DNA from: Lewinellaceae bacterium | GTDB lineage: Bacteria > Bacteroidota > Bacteroidia > Chitinophagales > Saprospiraceae | Direction of reading: 5' to 3' | Length of the DNA stretch: 64,000 nucleotides | NCBI GenBank assembly: GCA_016710765.1 | Contig: JADJUJ010000002.1 | Coordinates: 310,001 to 374,000 of the forward strand | Part shown: positions 49,322 to 59,366 of the stretch, in pieces | Numbering within the stretch: position 1 is the first letter of the stretch | Layout: every line of letters begins with the position of its first letter | Notes under the pieces: generated by a model | Told to the model about the DNA's origin: nothing | Databases searched by the model: none | The model's input: the letters and a program-made list of their open reading frames with translations, nothing else | Program-made: the position numbers and the translations under genes

Positions 49322-52300
49322 ATGAATTATATGCATCAACAATTACGCCTTTTCTTCCCGTTACTGGCATTTATTGCGGCCAATCTATCTGCACAAGTAA
49401 CCCCTCCCTGCCCCGTTCCGCCCCCACCCGGGGCTGAGAATTGCCAAACGACCTGCGTTTATTGCGATTTTGATGGCTACATGGGCATTAACAATGGTAC
49501 ACCCAGTGGAGGAAATACGGTGTGTGGCGCCATCGCTTTGCACAACGACCAATGGTTTGGGTTTATCGCCGGAACTACGGATATTACCATTGATATTCTG
49601 ACCTCCAATTGCCAGAATGGCGATGGCCTTCAATCTGCTTTTTTTGAAAACTGTGTAGACGACGCCATCGTTTGCAATCCTGGCTCAGGCGGGGGTGCGG
49701 GCAACCCGCTGACCCTCAGTTACAGCGGATTTGTACCTGGCCAAACGTACTACCTGATGATCGATGGCTGGTCGGGTGATGTTTGTAATTTTGAAATTGA
49801 TGTCACCAACGGTTCTATTACACCTCCTCCTCCAGGTACCGCCGCACAGCCTGTTGGACCAACCATGGTTTGCCCTGGCGCCACCGTTGAATATACCATC
49901 CCTCCAGTAGACGGTGCCGGTTATTACCAGTGGACAGCGCCTGCAGGATCCTCTATTAATGGTGCTGGATCGACAATCAATATTCCGGCTCCGGATGGCA
50001 CTACCGTAACAGTTACTTTTGGAAACATTGGCGGGAACATATGCGTCCGCACAGGTAACGCTTGTTTTTCACCAACCCCGTATGCTTGTCTGCCGGTGGT
50101 GAACCAGCCAGTACCGCCAACCTTCAAGCCCGATTTAATTCTTTGCTTTGATGAACTTCCGTACACCTGGGACGAACTCCCTTATACTACCATCAGCAAT
50201 ACCGGCACTTATAATCTGACGTCCGCGCCCTACGACAATTACCTTGGCTGCGACAGTCTGATTAAACAAAAAATAACCATTAAACAGCAGATTACTTCCA
50301 ACATAGGTTTTCAATACCTCTGTCAGGACGACTGCTTTGTGATCAATGGCAATACCTATTGTATACCAGGTGGCCCCTTTCAGGAAAAAATGACTTCCTG
50401 GCAGGGATGCGACTCTATTGTAAATTTTTACATTGTTAAAATACCAGCGGTTGCAGCCATTGCACAACCTGTACCCATGATCAGCTGCAACAACCCGGTG
50501 TTAACGCTAAACAGCACGGGCTCGACTACTGGCGGCAATACCACCTATACCTGGACAAACGTCAGTTGGACGCCTATAGGATCCATGAGTACCCAAACCA
50601 TCACTAATGGTGGAACATTTAACCTCATCGTCACCAATACTGGCGGCAATAAAGTGTGCAAGGATACTGCCACCGTGGTGGTGACGGGTAATACCAACCC
50701 GCCGGGTGTCATTGCCACCGGAGGGGTAATTGGATGCCTGGCAACCAATCAAATGGTCAATCTGACAGCAAGTTCCGGTACCGGTGGGGTAAATTACCTT
50801 TGGTCCGGACCAGGCATCACTCCTGCCAATCAAAACCAGCAAAACCCTACTGTCAGCACGCCTGGCACCTATATCGTCAAAGTAACCAATCCAACAAATG
50901 CTTGTGTTTCCTCGGATACTGTAACAGTAGTAGCCGACAATACCCCACCCGGGGCAACAGCGATTGGAGACACCATTACTTGTGGTAGTCCAACTGTTGC
51001 CATCAACAGCAGCACCAATGCCCCCAGTGTAAGTTACAATTGGGCAGGTCCGGGGATCAACGCCGGCAATATGACGGTTGAAGATCCAATTGTTGCCATG
51101 ACAGGCACCTATTCTGTCACCATTACCAATACCATTAATGGTTGCACCAGCACCGCCAGCACCAGCGTTGCCATCAATACCACTGCGCCGAGCGCAGATG
51201 CCGGCACCGATCAAATCATCAATTGCTTACAATCTGTAGTTGTCCTTTCCGGAAGCGGAAACGCTGGGGGCGCCCCGTTGGGTTATACCTGGATGGGTCC
51301 CGGCATTTATCCAACCAATCAAAACCTCGCAAGTCCTGGAGTGGATTCTGCAGGCATTTATGTACTTACAGTAACCAATACACTCAATGGTTGTACGGAT
51401 ACCGACACCGTAAGTGTTGGCGCAAACCTGCAACCACCAACAGCAGTAGCTGGCCCGGATAAAGTTTTGAACTGCGAAATTTTATCTCTGGTACTCAGCG
51501 GCACAGGATCCAGTACCGGGCCAAATTTCAGTGCCCTTTGGTCCGGACCGGGCATAACGCCGGCTAACCAAAATCAGTTGAACCCAATGGTCAATCAGCC
51601 AGGGAACTACACCATCACCATCACGAATGCCACCAATGGATGTAGCACTACCGACAGCGTTGCCGTAACCAGTAATACAACGCTTCCAAGCGCTGATGCA
51701 GGCGCTGACCAAACCCTTACCTGCATCACCACCAATGGCGTTGTGCTGTCGGGCTCAGGTGTCCCCAATACGGTCAACTTCCTTTGGAGCGGCCCTGGAA
51801 TTGGTGCAAACAACGAAGATTTGCCAAACCCATCCGTAACCGACAATGGCACCTATGTGCTTCAGGTAACCGACCCGGCTAATGGTTGTATCGCAACCGA
51901 TACCGTGGAAGTTTTTCAGGATGCTGACCTGCCGGAAGCCAATGGCGGCACCGACCGAAAATTGAACTGCTTAGTTACCAGCGTGGACTTTAATGGTTCA
52001 GCCTCCAGTAGCGGACCCGACATTACCTACCAATGGGCCGGACCAGGCATCAGCGGAGGCAATGCAACAGCACAGAGTCCTACAGGTATCACGGTGCCCG
52101 GTACCTATAACCTTACTGTAACAAATAACAGCAACAACTGCGTGAATACAGATGTTGTGGTAGTTCAAATCGACACCATTCCGCCCACGGTAACCGCAGG
52201 GCCTGATTTAATACTCAATTGCTACAACAACAACATTGATACGCTGAATACCGCCGGTTCAAGTGCCGGCGTCAATTTCACTTATGTTTGGACTGGCCCG

Positions 52301-55300
52301 GATATTACACCTGCCACGCAAAACCTTACCAATCCACCTGTTTCCACACCTGGAAATTACACGCTGGTCATCACAAATAATGTAAACAATTGTTCGGCTA
52401 CCGATGCTGCATTGGTGAATACGGATACTGCCCCCCCTACAGCGGATGCCGGTACCGATGCCATTATCGACTGCATTGTAACGGCTACACAAATTGGCGG
52501 CAGTTCTTCCAATGGCCCAGATTTCTCCTATACCTGGACTGGTCCCGCTATAACACCTGCAAATGCCGGTTTGGCCACGCCAACCATAAATCTGGAAGGA
52601 ACCTACCAAATAACAGTAACCAATACCCTGGATGGCTGTACGGCTACCGATTCGGTATTGGTAACACTCAATGCTGTTTACCCAAGCGCTTTGGCAGGGC
52701 TGGACCAGATCATAACATGCATCAATAACACCGTAACCATTGATGGGAGCAATTCCAGCACGGGTCCGGAATTCCAATACACCTGGATGGGCCCTGGTAT
52801 TAATGCTGGTAACCAGACGCAGCCAACACCCAATGTCAGCCAGCCAGGAAATTATATTTTAAGCATAACTAACACCACAAACAGCTGTATATCAACCGAT
52901 ACTGTAGTGGTTACAGAAAATACTGCATTGCCAACTGTGTCCGCTGGTTCGGATCAAAATCTGGATTGCGCAACCCTTCAGGTTACGCTTGATGGTGCTG
53001 GCTCGTCAGCAGGCCCTAATATCCAATACCTTTGGAGTGGCGCAGGCATTACGCTGGGCTCAGACACCCTACAAAGTCCCTCCGTAAGCTTGCCCGGTAA
53101 TTATACGTTGGTCGTGACCGATATGGTCAATGGCTGTACGGCACAGGACCTTGTGGTCATCAATCAGGATATTACCAATCCGGTAGCAAGTGCCGGACCC
53201 AACATAACCCTGACCTGTGCCCAGGCAATGCTGTCCATCGATGGGTCGGGCTCCAGTTCTGGCAGTAATTTTGAATATGTCTGGCAAGGACCTGGGATCA
53301 ATACGGGTAATTACAACCTCCAAAGCCCTATGGTCAGTGATTCAGGAACCTATATCCTCATTGTCACCAACGCTGTAAACCATTGCACCACAACAGATAC
53401 CGTTTATGTTGACAAAGACGGTGATTTCCCATTGGCAGAAGCAGGTGCAACGCAATTGCTGACTTGTGCCGTTACGGCTGTTCTGCTGGATGGCTCCCAA
53501 TCGCAGACAGGAACAGGGATTAGTTACTTGTGGACCGGTCCTGGCCTGGTGCCCGGGACGGAAACAAGCCTGAATCCCACGGCTAATGTTGAAGGCAACT
53601 ATACCCTAACTGTCACCAACACCAATAACGGGTGTACAAGTACAGATCTGGTTACAGTTGACAAAGACGTACTGCCACCGATAGCCAATGCAGGTTCCGA
53701 CCAGACCCTCACCTGTGCAACCATTAATGGCGTGACCATCAGCGCACTCGCCTCCAGTTCAGGACCCGAAATCAACATCGTATGGAGTGGTCCGGATATC
53801 AATGCTGCCAATGAAGGGCTTGCGGAACCAATGGTTATTATTCCTGGTATCTATACATTGGTTGTAACCAACACGCTGAACGGTTGTACTGCTACAGATC
53901 AGGTTTTGGTACAGCAAGACCAGAATTTGCCTATGGCCAACGCTGGCTCCGATCTGGTGATTGACTGTGCGGATGTACAGGTGGTACTGGATGCCAGTGC
54001 ATCAACCGCAGGTGGACCAATTGAGGTATTGTGGAGCGGACCCGGTATCAATGCTGCCAATGAAACACAGTTCATGCCTTTGGTGGATCTCCCCGGACTC
54101 TACACCCTTGTCGTTACCAATACCCTGACAGGATGCACCGGCACCGATGTGGCCAGTGTAACCCTTGACAATACTCCACCGGCACTAACCATGTCGGCCG
54201 ATACGATAGATTGCGACAACCCAACTGCATTGGTCATTGTAAACAGCAGCATACCAAATTGCAATTTCGATTGGCAAGGACCAGGCATTCCCACGGGCAC
54301 ACAAACCAATGCCTCCATAACAGTAAATCAACCCGGCTCTTACACCGTGATCGTGGAAGCACCAAACGGCTGCTCCAGCACCGGTAACACCGTCGTTGAG
54401 ATTGATGATGCCTTCCCGGAAGGCACGGTAGAAGGAACGGTACTCAATTGCTTTAACAACAGCATGGGCACCATCAGCGGCGAAGTGCAGTCGCCCGCTG
54501 GTGCGACAGCCCACTGGAGTGGTCCGGGCGGATTCTTTTCCACCGATTACATCACCCAAGTGACAGTACCCGGAACCTATATCTTTACGATTGAAGCGCC
54601 CAACGGCTGCACCAGAATGATCAACGTTGTTGTCCCCGGCCAGTTCCAGGCGCCCATAGCCCTGGCAACGGTTCCAACCCTGTTGGATTGCAATACCCCT
54701 GCTGTCAACATCAACGGTAATGGCTCCTCCGTAGGCAACCAATTCAGTTACGACTGGACAACTGTAGGCGGCAACATCGTTTCCGGCGCCAGTACTTTAT
54801 CGCCCCTTGTCAATGCCCCTGGCACGTATACCTTACAGATTACCAACAACAACAACGGTTGTACGAGTTCAACTTCTGTGCAGGTGACCAACGACCCATC
54901 TGTACCCACCGGCTTCCAGCTTTCGGTGCAGGATGTACCTTGCTTTGGCGACAACAACGGCTTTATTTACATCACCGGGATTGATGGTGGCACACCGCCA
55001 TTTTTCTTTTCCGTTAATGGAAGTGTTGCATCAGCCACAGCACAGTTTAGCCAGCTGGGTGCAGGCAGTTATGCCATTCTACTGGAAGATGCGCATGGTT
55101 GTCTGCTGGACACCACGGTCAATATCATGGAGCCCGCCGAATTATTGGTGGAACTCGGTGATGACCAATCCATCCAACTCGGAGCGTCCGTGTCGGTTGA
55201 AGCCATCATTGCAGCAACTACTACTCCTGTCAGGAGTTGGGTATGGAGCCCTGCAGCGCCCTGCGCAGATACCAGCGCTGCCAACTGCCTGAGTTATGAA

Positions 55301-55693
55301 ACCATCCCACAAAATTCTTACATCCAGCGCATTACTGTTACGGATGAAAATGGTTGTGTTGCAGAAGATCAGGTGCTGATTCAGGTCCGAAAAGACCGCT
55401 ACATCTACGTCCCCAGCATTTTCAACCCCGATTCCGACAATCCCATCAACAGCTTGCTCATGATACACGGGAACATATCGATCGACCGTGTAAAAAGTTG
55501 GAGCGTTTACGATCGCTGGGGAGAATTGGTTTGGAATGCAGAAAACTTTCAGCCCGATGACCCTACATTTGCCTGGGATGGCCGCTTGAAGGGTTCACCG
55601 CTGACACCGGGGGTATTTGTTTGGGTTGCAGAAGTTATTTTTGTCGATGGAGAAACCCTGTTCTTCACCGGCGATACAACCCTCTTCCGGTAA
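49322..55693 (+). CDS. Giant gliding-motility-associated (CHU_C) surface protein 3
   Basis: The product is 2123 aa in one unbroken frame. The signal peptide (LRLFFPLLAFIAANLSAQ) is followed by a Cys-rich N-terminal module that matches surface protein 2 (CQTTCVYCDFDGYMG, QWFGFIAG, YYLMIDGWSGDVCNFEIDV). A PKD-like segment, about 18 Ig-like repeats, an SprB repeat (CFGDNNGFIYITGIDGG) and a type B sorting domain (RYIYVPSIFNPDSDN, VYDRWGELVW, PGVFVWVAEVIFVDGE) follow. It is probably a T9SS-exported surface fibre linked to adhesion or gliding. Proteins 2 and 3 look like an old duplication. The separate start 232 bp after the gene 2 terminator suggests its own promoter. Confidence 0.95.
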   Translation: MNYMHQQLRLFFPLLAFIAANLSAQVTPPCPVPPPPGAENCQTTCVYCDFDGYMGINNGTPSGGNTVCGAIALHNDQWFGFIAGTTDITIDILTSNCQNGDGLQSAFFENCVDDAIVCNPGSGGGAGNPLTLSYSGFVPGQTYYLMIDGWSGDVCNFEIDVTNGSITPPPPGTAAQPVGPTMVCPGATVEYTIPPVDGAGYYQWTAPAGSSINGAGSTINIPAPDGTTVTVTFGNIGGNICVRTGNACFSPTPYACLPVVNQPVPPTFKPDLILCFDELPYTWDELPYTTISNTGTYNLTSAPYDNYLGCDSLIKQKITIKQQITSNIGFQYLCQDDCFVINGNTYCIPGGPFQEKMTSWQGCDSIVNFYIVKIPAVAAIAQPVPMISCNNPVLTLNSTGSTTGGNTTYTWTNVSWTPIGSMSTQTITNGGTFNLIVTNTGGNKVCKDTATVVVTGNTNPPGVIATGGVIGCLATNQMVNLTASSGTGGVNYLWSGPGITPANQNQQNPTVSTPGTYIVKVTNPTNACVSSDTVTVVADNTPPGATAIGDTITCGSPTVAINSSTNAPSVSYNWAGPGINAGNMTVEDPIVAMTGTYSVTITNTINGCTSTASTSVAINTTAPSADAGTDQIINCLQSVVVLSGSGNAGGAPLGYTWMGPGIYPTNQNLASPGVDSAGIYVLTVTNTLNGCTDTDTVSVGANLQPPTAVAGPDKVLNCEILSLVLSGTGSSTGPNFSALWSGPGITPANQNQLNPMVNQPGNYTITITNATNGCSTTDSVAVTSNTTLPSADAGADQTLTCITTNGVVLSGSGVPNTVNFLWSGPGIGANNEDLPNPSVTDNGTYVLQVTDPANGCIATDTVEVFQDADLPEANGGTDRKLNCLVTSVDFNGSASSSGPDITYQWAGPGISGGNATAQSPTGITVPGTYNLTVTNNSNNCVNTDVVVVQIDTIPPTVTAGPDLILNCYNNNIDTLNTAGSSAGVNFTYVWTGPDITPATQNLTNPPVSTPGNYTLVITNNVNNCSATDAALVNTDTAPPTADAGTDAIIDCIVTATQIGGSSSNGPDFSYTWTGPAITPANAGLATPTINLEGTYQITVTNTLDGCTATDSVLVTLNAVYPSALAGLDQIITCINNTVTIDGSNSSTGPEFQYTWMGPGINAGNQTQPTPNVSQPGNYILSITNTTNSCISTDTVVVTENTALPTVSAGSDQNLDCATLQVTLDGAGSSAGPNIQYLWSGAGITLGSDTLQSPSVSLPGNYTLVVTDMVNGCTAQDLVVINQDITNPVASAGPNITLTCAQAMLSIDGSGSSSGSNFEYVWQGPGINTGNYNLQSPMVSDSGTYILIVTNAVNHCTTTDTVYVDKDGDFPLAEAGATQLLTCAVTAVLLDGSQSQTGTGISYLWTGPGLVPGTETSLNPTANVEGNYTLTVTNTNNGCTSTDLVTVDKDVLPPIANAGSDQTLTCATINGVTISALASSSGPEINIVWSGPDINAANEGLAEPMVIIPGIYTLVVTNTLNGCTATDQVLVQQDQNLPMANAGSDLVIDCADVQVVLDASASTAGGPIEVLWSGPGINAANETQFMPLVDLPGLYTLVVTNTLTGCTGTDVASVTLDNTPPALTMSADTIDCDNPTALVIVNSSIPNCNFDWQGPGIPTGTQTNASITVNQPGSYTVIVEAPNGCSSTGNTVVEIDDAFPEGTVEGTVLNCFNNSMGTISGEVQSPAGATAHWSGPGGFFSTDYITQVTVPGTYIFTIEAPNGCTRMINVVVPGQFQAPIALATVPTLLDCNTPAVNINGNGSSVGNQFSYDWTTVGGNIVSGASTLSPLVNAPGTYTLQITNNNNGCTSSTSVQVTNDPSVPTGFQLSVQDVPCFGDNNGFIYITGIDGGTPPFFFSVNGSVASATAQFSQLGAGSYAILLEDAHGCLLDTTVNIMEPAELLVELGDDQSIQLGASVSVEAIIAATTTPVRSWVWSPAAPCADTSAANCLSYETIPQNSYIQRITVTDENGCVAEDQVLIQVRKDRYIYVPSIFNPDSDNPINSLLMIHGNISIDRVKSWSVYDRWGELVWNAENFQPDDPTFAWDGRLKGSPLTPGVFVWVAEVIFVDGETLFFTGDTTLFR
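50453..54910 (+). repeat. About 18 tandem Ig-like repeats in surface protein 3
   Basis: Coding repeats of about 80 residues (about 248 bp). The shared pattern is A-x-AG-x-DQ-x-L-x-C, then YLWSGPGI, NP-x-V, PGNYTLTVTN and NGCTATDTV. They differ from the repeats of protein 2 by the AGxDQ opening and the GPGI centre. Units are clearly diverged at DNA level. Confidence 0.85.
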
Positions 55694-55726
55694 TGAACTA
55701 AGCCAGATTGGCCCACCATTTTCGCC

Positions 55727-55776
55727 TAAAAAATGGCCATCACTACGTAAAAACCGTACTGATGGCCATTTTTTAC
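55727..55776. terminator. Bidirectional terminator between surface protein 3 and the Lrp gene
   Basis: The arms TAAAAAATGGCCATCACTACG and CGTACTGATGGCCATTTTTTAC pair over about 20 bp around a 7-nt loop, with A and T tracts at the ends. It lies between convergent genes. Confidence 0.9.
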
Positions 55777-55792
55777 TGGCACTTACCTGTTT

Positions 55793-56269
55793 TTAATCTG
55801 GGTCTTCTACCAGATTAATAGGCCGGTTAATACTCTGTTCCAGGGAGATAAAGGTTTCAGTCCTTTGAATTCCTGCGATTTTCTGAATCTTATCGTGCAA
55901 AATCAAGCGCAGGTGATTTGTATCTTTGCAAATAATTTTCGCAAAAACACTGTAAAGTCCGGTGGTGTAATTGGCTTCCACAATCTCTGGAATCGCCTTC
56001 AACTGCTCCGAAACTTCATCATACAGGGAACTTTTGTCGAGATAGATACCCAAAAAAGCCATGATATCGTAACCCAGTTTGGAATAATCTATCTGCAAAC
56101 TGGAACCAGTCACAATACCCATATGTTCCATTTTCTTCATCCTGACGTGGATGGTGCCACTGGAGACAAAGAGTTGTTTTGCAATATCGGTGTACGGCAT
56201 TTTACCGTCCTCGACTAATTTGGAAAGTATTTGTCGATCCAAGTGATCAATACCTGATAGTTCTGACAT
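55793..56269 (-). CDS. Lrp/AsnC-family transcriptional regulator
   Basis: The product is 158 aa. The N-terminal winged helix (LDRQILSKLVEDGKMPYTDI, then AKQLFVSSGTIHVRMKKMEH) binds DNA. The C-terminal RAM domain (FLGIYLDKSSLYDEVSEQLK, ANYTTGLYSVFAKIICKDTN) binds an amino acid or similar effector and forms octamers. Target genes are unknown; Lrp regulators often control themselves. It lies convergent to surface protein 3 and divergent from the S41 protease gene. Confidence 0.96.
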   Translation of the reverse strand: MSELSGIDHLDRQILSKLVEDGKMPYTDIAKQLFVSSGTIHVRMKKMEHMGIVTGSSLQIDYSKLGYDIMAFLGIYLDKSSLYDEVSEQLKAIPEIVEANYTTGLYSVFAKIICKDTNHLRLILHDKIQKIAGIQRTETFISLEQSINRPINLVEDPD

Positions 56270-56434
56270 AACCGAAGGTTTAGCGGGTAAACATTTACTT
56301 GATTGGACTAATTAAAGAGGATACAAATAACAGGCTTTTTTTTTATCATTTACACAACATAGATCTACTTTTTTTAAGGCAAAAGCAATCACAGACCGGG
56401 ATTCGGTACTAAAAGTCAAACCTGACTATATTTC

Positions 56435-58072
56435 ATGAACGAACAGCGCACAACTACCTTCCAAACCAGATTACCCCTCATCCTTGCGGTTACCCTCGCC
56501 ATCGGCATGCTTATCGGACAGCAATTGCCCCATTACGGCCAGAATATCCGTTTTTTAAGCGGCAGCAATGCCAGCGGCGGCAATGCCGAAACCATGGAAG
56601 AGGTACTTCGATACATTGATGCCAAATACGTGGATTCCGTCGATATCGACCACCTCAAAACCGATGCCATCAACAAAATGCTGTCCGACCTGGACCCCCA
56701 CTCTCTGTACATCACCCCGGAAGAAATGCAGCAGGTGGAAGAGGATATGAGCGGCAATTTCGAAGGGATTGGCATCGAATTTCTTTTGTTAGAGGACACC
56801 ATCACCGTCACCACACCCATCGTTGGCGGCCCCTCTGAACAGGCCGGGCTGCGCGCCGGCGACAGAATCGTTACCATTGAAGATTCTATCGTTGCTGGTG
56901 TTCAAATTGAAAACAAGGCCATTTTTCAAAAATTGAGGGGAGCAAAAGGCTCCAAAGTAAGACTTGGCATCTTACGTGGTCATGAGAACAAACTCCGCCA
57001 GTTTACCATAACCCGCGATGTTATTCCGGTCAACAGCGTGGACGTTGCATACTTGCTGGATGACCAAAAAACGGCTTACATCCGAATTAACAGGTTTACC
57101 GCAAGGACACAGCAAGAATTCATGGCAGCACTCGATCCACTGGTGAACCAACAACACGCAAGTAACCTGATGCTCGACCTTCGGGGAAACCCAGGCGGCT
57201 ACCTGAACGAGGCGGTTGACATACTGAGCCAATTTTTTCCCGAAGGAAAACTATTGGTCTATACCAAAGGACGAACGGAAGAGCGCTTCAATTACAAGAG
57301 CTCCGGCCGGGCACAATTTAACCTCAACAAACTGGTGGTGCTGATTGATGAAGGCTCCGCCTCCGCCAGTGAAATTGTTGCTGGCGCCGTGCAGGATCAC
57401 AACAGAGGCTGGGTTATTGGGCGCCGTTCCTTCGGAAAAGGGCTGGTCCAGGAACAGTACCCCTTGTCAAATGGAGGCGGGCTGCGCCTCACGGTATCAC
57501 GGTATTATACCCCCAGTGGCCGCTGCATTCAACGCGATTATACCAATTCAGAGCAATATGCCCATGAAGCGGATCGCAGGCTGGAAAATGGAGAGTTGTC
57601 GGATCCACAAAATATCAAGGTAGCCGATAGTACAAAATATTATACCGGAATGGGTCGGATCGTATACGGCGGTGGTGGAATAACACCCGATGTTTTTATT
57701 CCAATGGACACCTCCTACGCCAACGAATATTACTTCAAGATGCGGCAGTACCTCCCCATGTTCGCGGCCAAATACATGGAGAACCATCCGCCTGATCAGT
57801 TTCCTGCAACCGTTCCGGCATTCATCAAGGATTTCCAGGTTTCAGATGCCATGATGAGCGATTTTCTTAATTATGCGGCTAAAGAAGGAGTATCCCTTCA
57901 GGAAGCACCCTACCAGCAGTGTAAATATGAATTGCGGCACCAGCTCAAAGCCCGCATTGCCAAAAGCTTGTACAACAACATCGGACTCTACCAAGTACTC
58001 AATGACGACGACCCGGCGGTTGAAAAGGCCATGCAAGTACTCAACAGCGGAGAACCTATTGTTAAGCGGTAA
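56435..58072 (+). CDS. S41-family C-terminal processing protease (CtpA-like)
   Basis: The product is 545 aa. An N-terminal membrane anchor or signal (LPLILAVTLAIGMLIG) is followed by the S41 N-terminal segment (YVDSVDIDHL to LDPHSLYI). A PDZ domain comes next (GIGIEF, GPSEQAGLRAGDRIVTI), then the catalytic core. The Ser-Lys dyad is Ser310 (EGSASASEIVAGA) and Lys335 (RSFGKGLVQEQ), 25 residues apart as in Prc. It cleaves proteins near their C-terminus in the periplasm. It stands alone on its strand, convergent with the DUF4230 gene. Confidence 0.95.
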   Translation: MNEQRTTTFQTRLPLILAVTLAIGMLIGQQLPHYGQNIRFLSGSNASGGNAETMEEVLRYIDAKYVDSVDIDHLKTDAINKMLSDLDPHSLYITPEEMQQVEEDMSGNFEGIGIEFLLLEDTITVTTPIVGGPSEQAGLRAGDRIVTIEDSIVAGVQIENKAIFQKLRGAKGSKVRLGILRGHENKLRQFTITRDVIPVNSVDVAYLLDDQKTAYIRINRFTARTQQEFMAALDPLVNQQHASNLMLDLRGNPGGYLNEAVDILSQFFPEGKLLVYTKGRTEERFNYKSSGRAQFNLNKLVVLIDEGSASASEIVAGAVQDHNRGWVIGRRSFGKGLVQEQYPLSNGGGLRLTVSRYYTPSGRCIQRDYTNSEQYAHEADRRLENGELSDPQNIKVADSTKYYTGMGRIVYGGGGITPDVFIPMDTSYANEYYFKMRQYLPMFAAKYMENHPPDQFPATVPAFIKDFQVSDAMMSDFLNYAAKEGVSLQEAPYQQCKYELRHQLKARIAKSLYNNIGLYQVLNDDDPAVEKAMQVLNSGEPIVKR

Positions 58073-58076
58073 AACC

Positions 58077-59366
58077 CTAATTATCCACCTTTACAGGTTC
58101 TGGTGAGGGCAAACTGGGCGGTTTATTGGCCGGTTGCTGCGCCCTCCGGCGCATTTCCATATCATCCATAACATCGGGTGAATCCTGAAAACGAACCTGT
58201 AGTTTGTAATTGCGCCCCATAGACTTGACGGTTGGGCCCATGATCAGCTGCATGACGGAATCCGCCCGCATCTTGGCTTTGTCGAGAATATGTTCATTTT
58301 CAATGGCATCCTGCCGAAATTGTCGTCGCAGCTCGTTAAAATTGGCGTTCATTTCCTCACCGTTGATTCCGGCCAGAAAGCCTACATCCAGTTTATCAAC
58401 CCTGGGATAAACCTCATGGGAGACAATAGTGGGTTGCGGAAGCGTAACAAATACAATCCCCTTGCCCGGGTTAAACGTCACATCAAAATAACGGTCGAGT
58501 TTAAAACCCGCCTTTATCACGCTGATAGCCTCCACCTGGATGTTTGTTTCCGAAATAGAGAAGCCCAGCAACTTATACTGCAGGGTTTTATCAATCCCCA
58601 ACCTGCTGCGCAACTCATACGTCGCTAATTCAGCAATACCCATCCTAACCTTCTCTTTTAAAAATCCCCTGGATGCACTGAAATCGTATATGGCAGCCTT
58701 TTTCTGCAATCGGTCTATCATTGGCCGCAGCCCTTCCTCAATGGCTATGCCACAAGGCGTATTTACTTTTTTACCCTTGGCCATCAGCTTGCCGCCGTCG
58801 GCCTTAATCAGCGTAGCCATGATTTCTGTCACAAAAAAACAAGTGTACTTTCCCGCTACCTCATTGAAAACCTGGACCGCATAATTAGAATTATCATTGT
58901 ACCAGGTTTCGTACATGCTGGCCGTAGTGTCCTTAAGGCTCACAAAATCATTGAAATAGAGCGACGCCAGATACTCGTGGTGCTTTTTATATTCCGGTTC
59001 CAGGCGGCGTTTTAAACTGTCCGCCAGGCCCATACGGTTGGCCACGTGGTACAACAGGGAAAGGTTAAAATTGTACACCAGTTCATCAAACTCCTTGTGG
59101 TACTTTTCCGGGTCCGACAGTATTTTAAGGGTGGCCCCTTCGTCCAGGTTGGGTTGAAAATCGGAAGGAACATAGGTGAGGCGCATTTCTTTGCCGCCGC
59201 CGCCAAAAATACTCCCTAAGCCGTCGCCCGACATAAAGGTGTTGTAAACCAGGATGCCGGCAACAACGATGAGGGCCAGCATGAGAATTTGTTTCCCAAA
59301 AACTGCTGAACCTCCTCCTCCGCTGTTACCGCCGCCATAGGCTCCATCAGGTTGGTGGGTTGCCAT
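58077..59366 (-). CDS. DUF4230-type membrane-anchored protein
   Basis: The product is 429 aa. A glycine-rich cytoplasmic tail (residues 1-22) leads into a single membrane helix (ILMLALIVVAGILVYNTFM), so most of the protein is outside. The middle part is alpha-helical and unrecognised. Residues about 265-400 resemble DUF4230 (FSISETNIQVEAISVIKAGF, VFVTLPQPTIVSHEV, NANFNELRRQFRQDAIENEH). The C-terminal tail is rich in Pro. DUF4230 proteins have no known activity. Only 4 bp separate its stop from that of the convergent S41 gene. Confidence 0.72.
   Translation of the reverse strand: MATHQPDGAYGGGNSGGGGSAVFGKQILMLALIVVAGILVYNTFMSGDGLGSIFGGGGKEMRLTYVPSDFQPNLDEGATLKILSDPEKYHKEFDELVYNFNLSLLYHVANRMGLADSLKRRLEPEYKKHHEYLASLYFNDFVSLKDTTASMYETWYNDNSNYAVQVFNEVAGKYTCFFVTEIMATLIKADGGKLMAKGKKVNTPCGIAIEEGLRPMIDRLQKKAAIYDFSASRGFLKEKVRMGIAELATYELRSRLGIDKTLQYKLLGFSISETNIQVEAISVIKAGFKLDRYFDVTFNPGKGIVFVTLPQPTIVSHEVYPRVDKLDVGFLAGINGEEMNANFNELRRQFRQDAIENEHILDKAKMRADSVMQLIMGPTVKSMGRNYKLQVRFQDSPDVMDDMEMRRRAQQPANKPPSLPSPEPVKVDN

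Noticed and set aside
43629..54910. Possible CRISPR or satellite array because of regular spacing
   Set aside because: The repeats are coding, diverged, 230-250 bp long and keep the reading frame.
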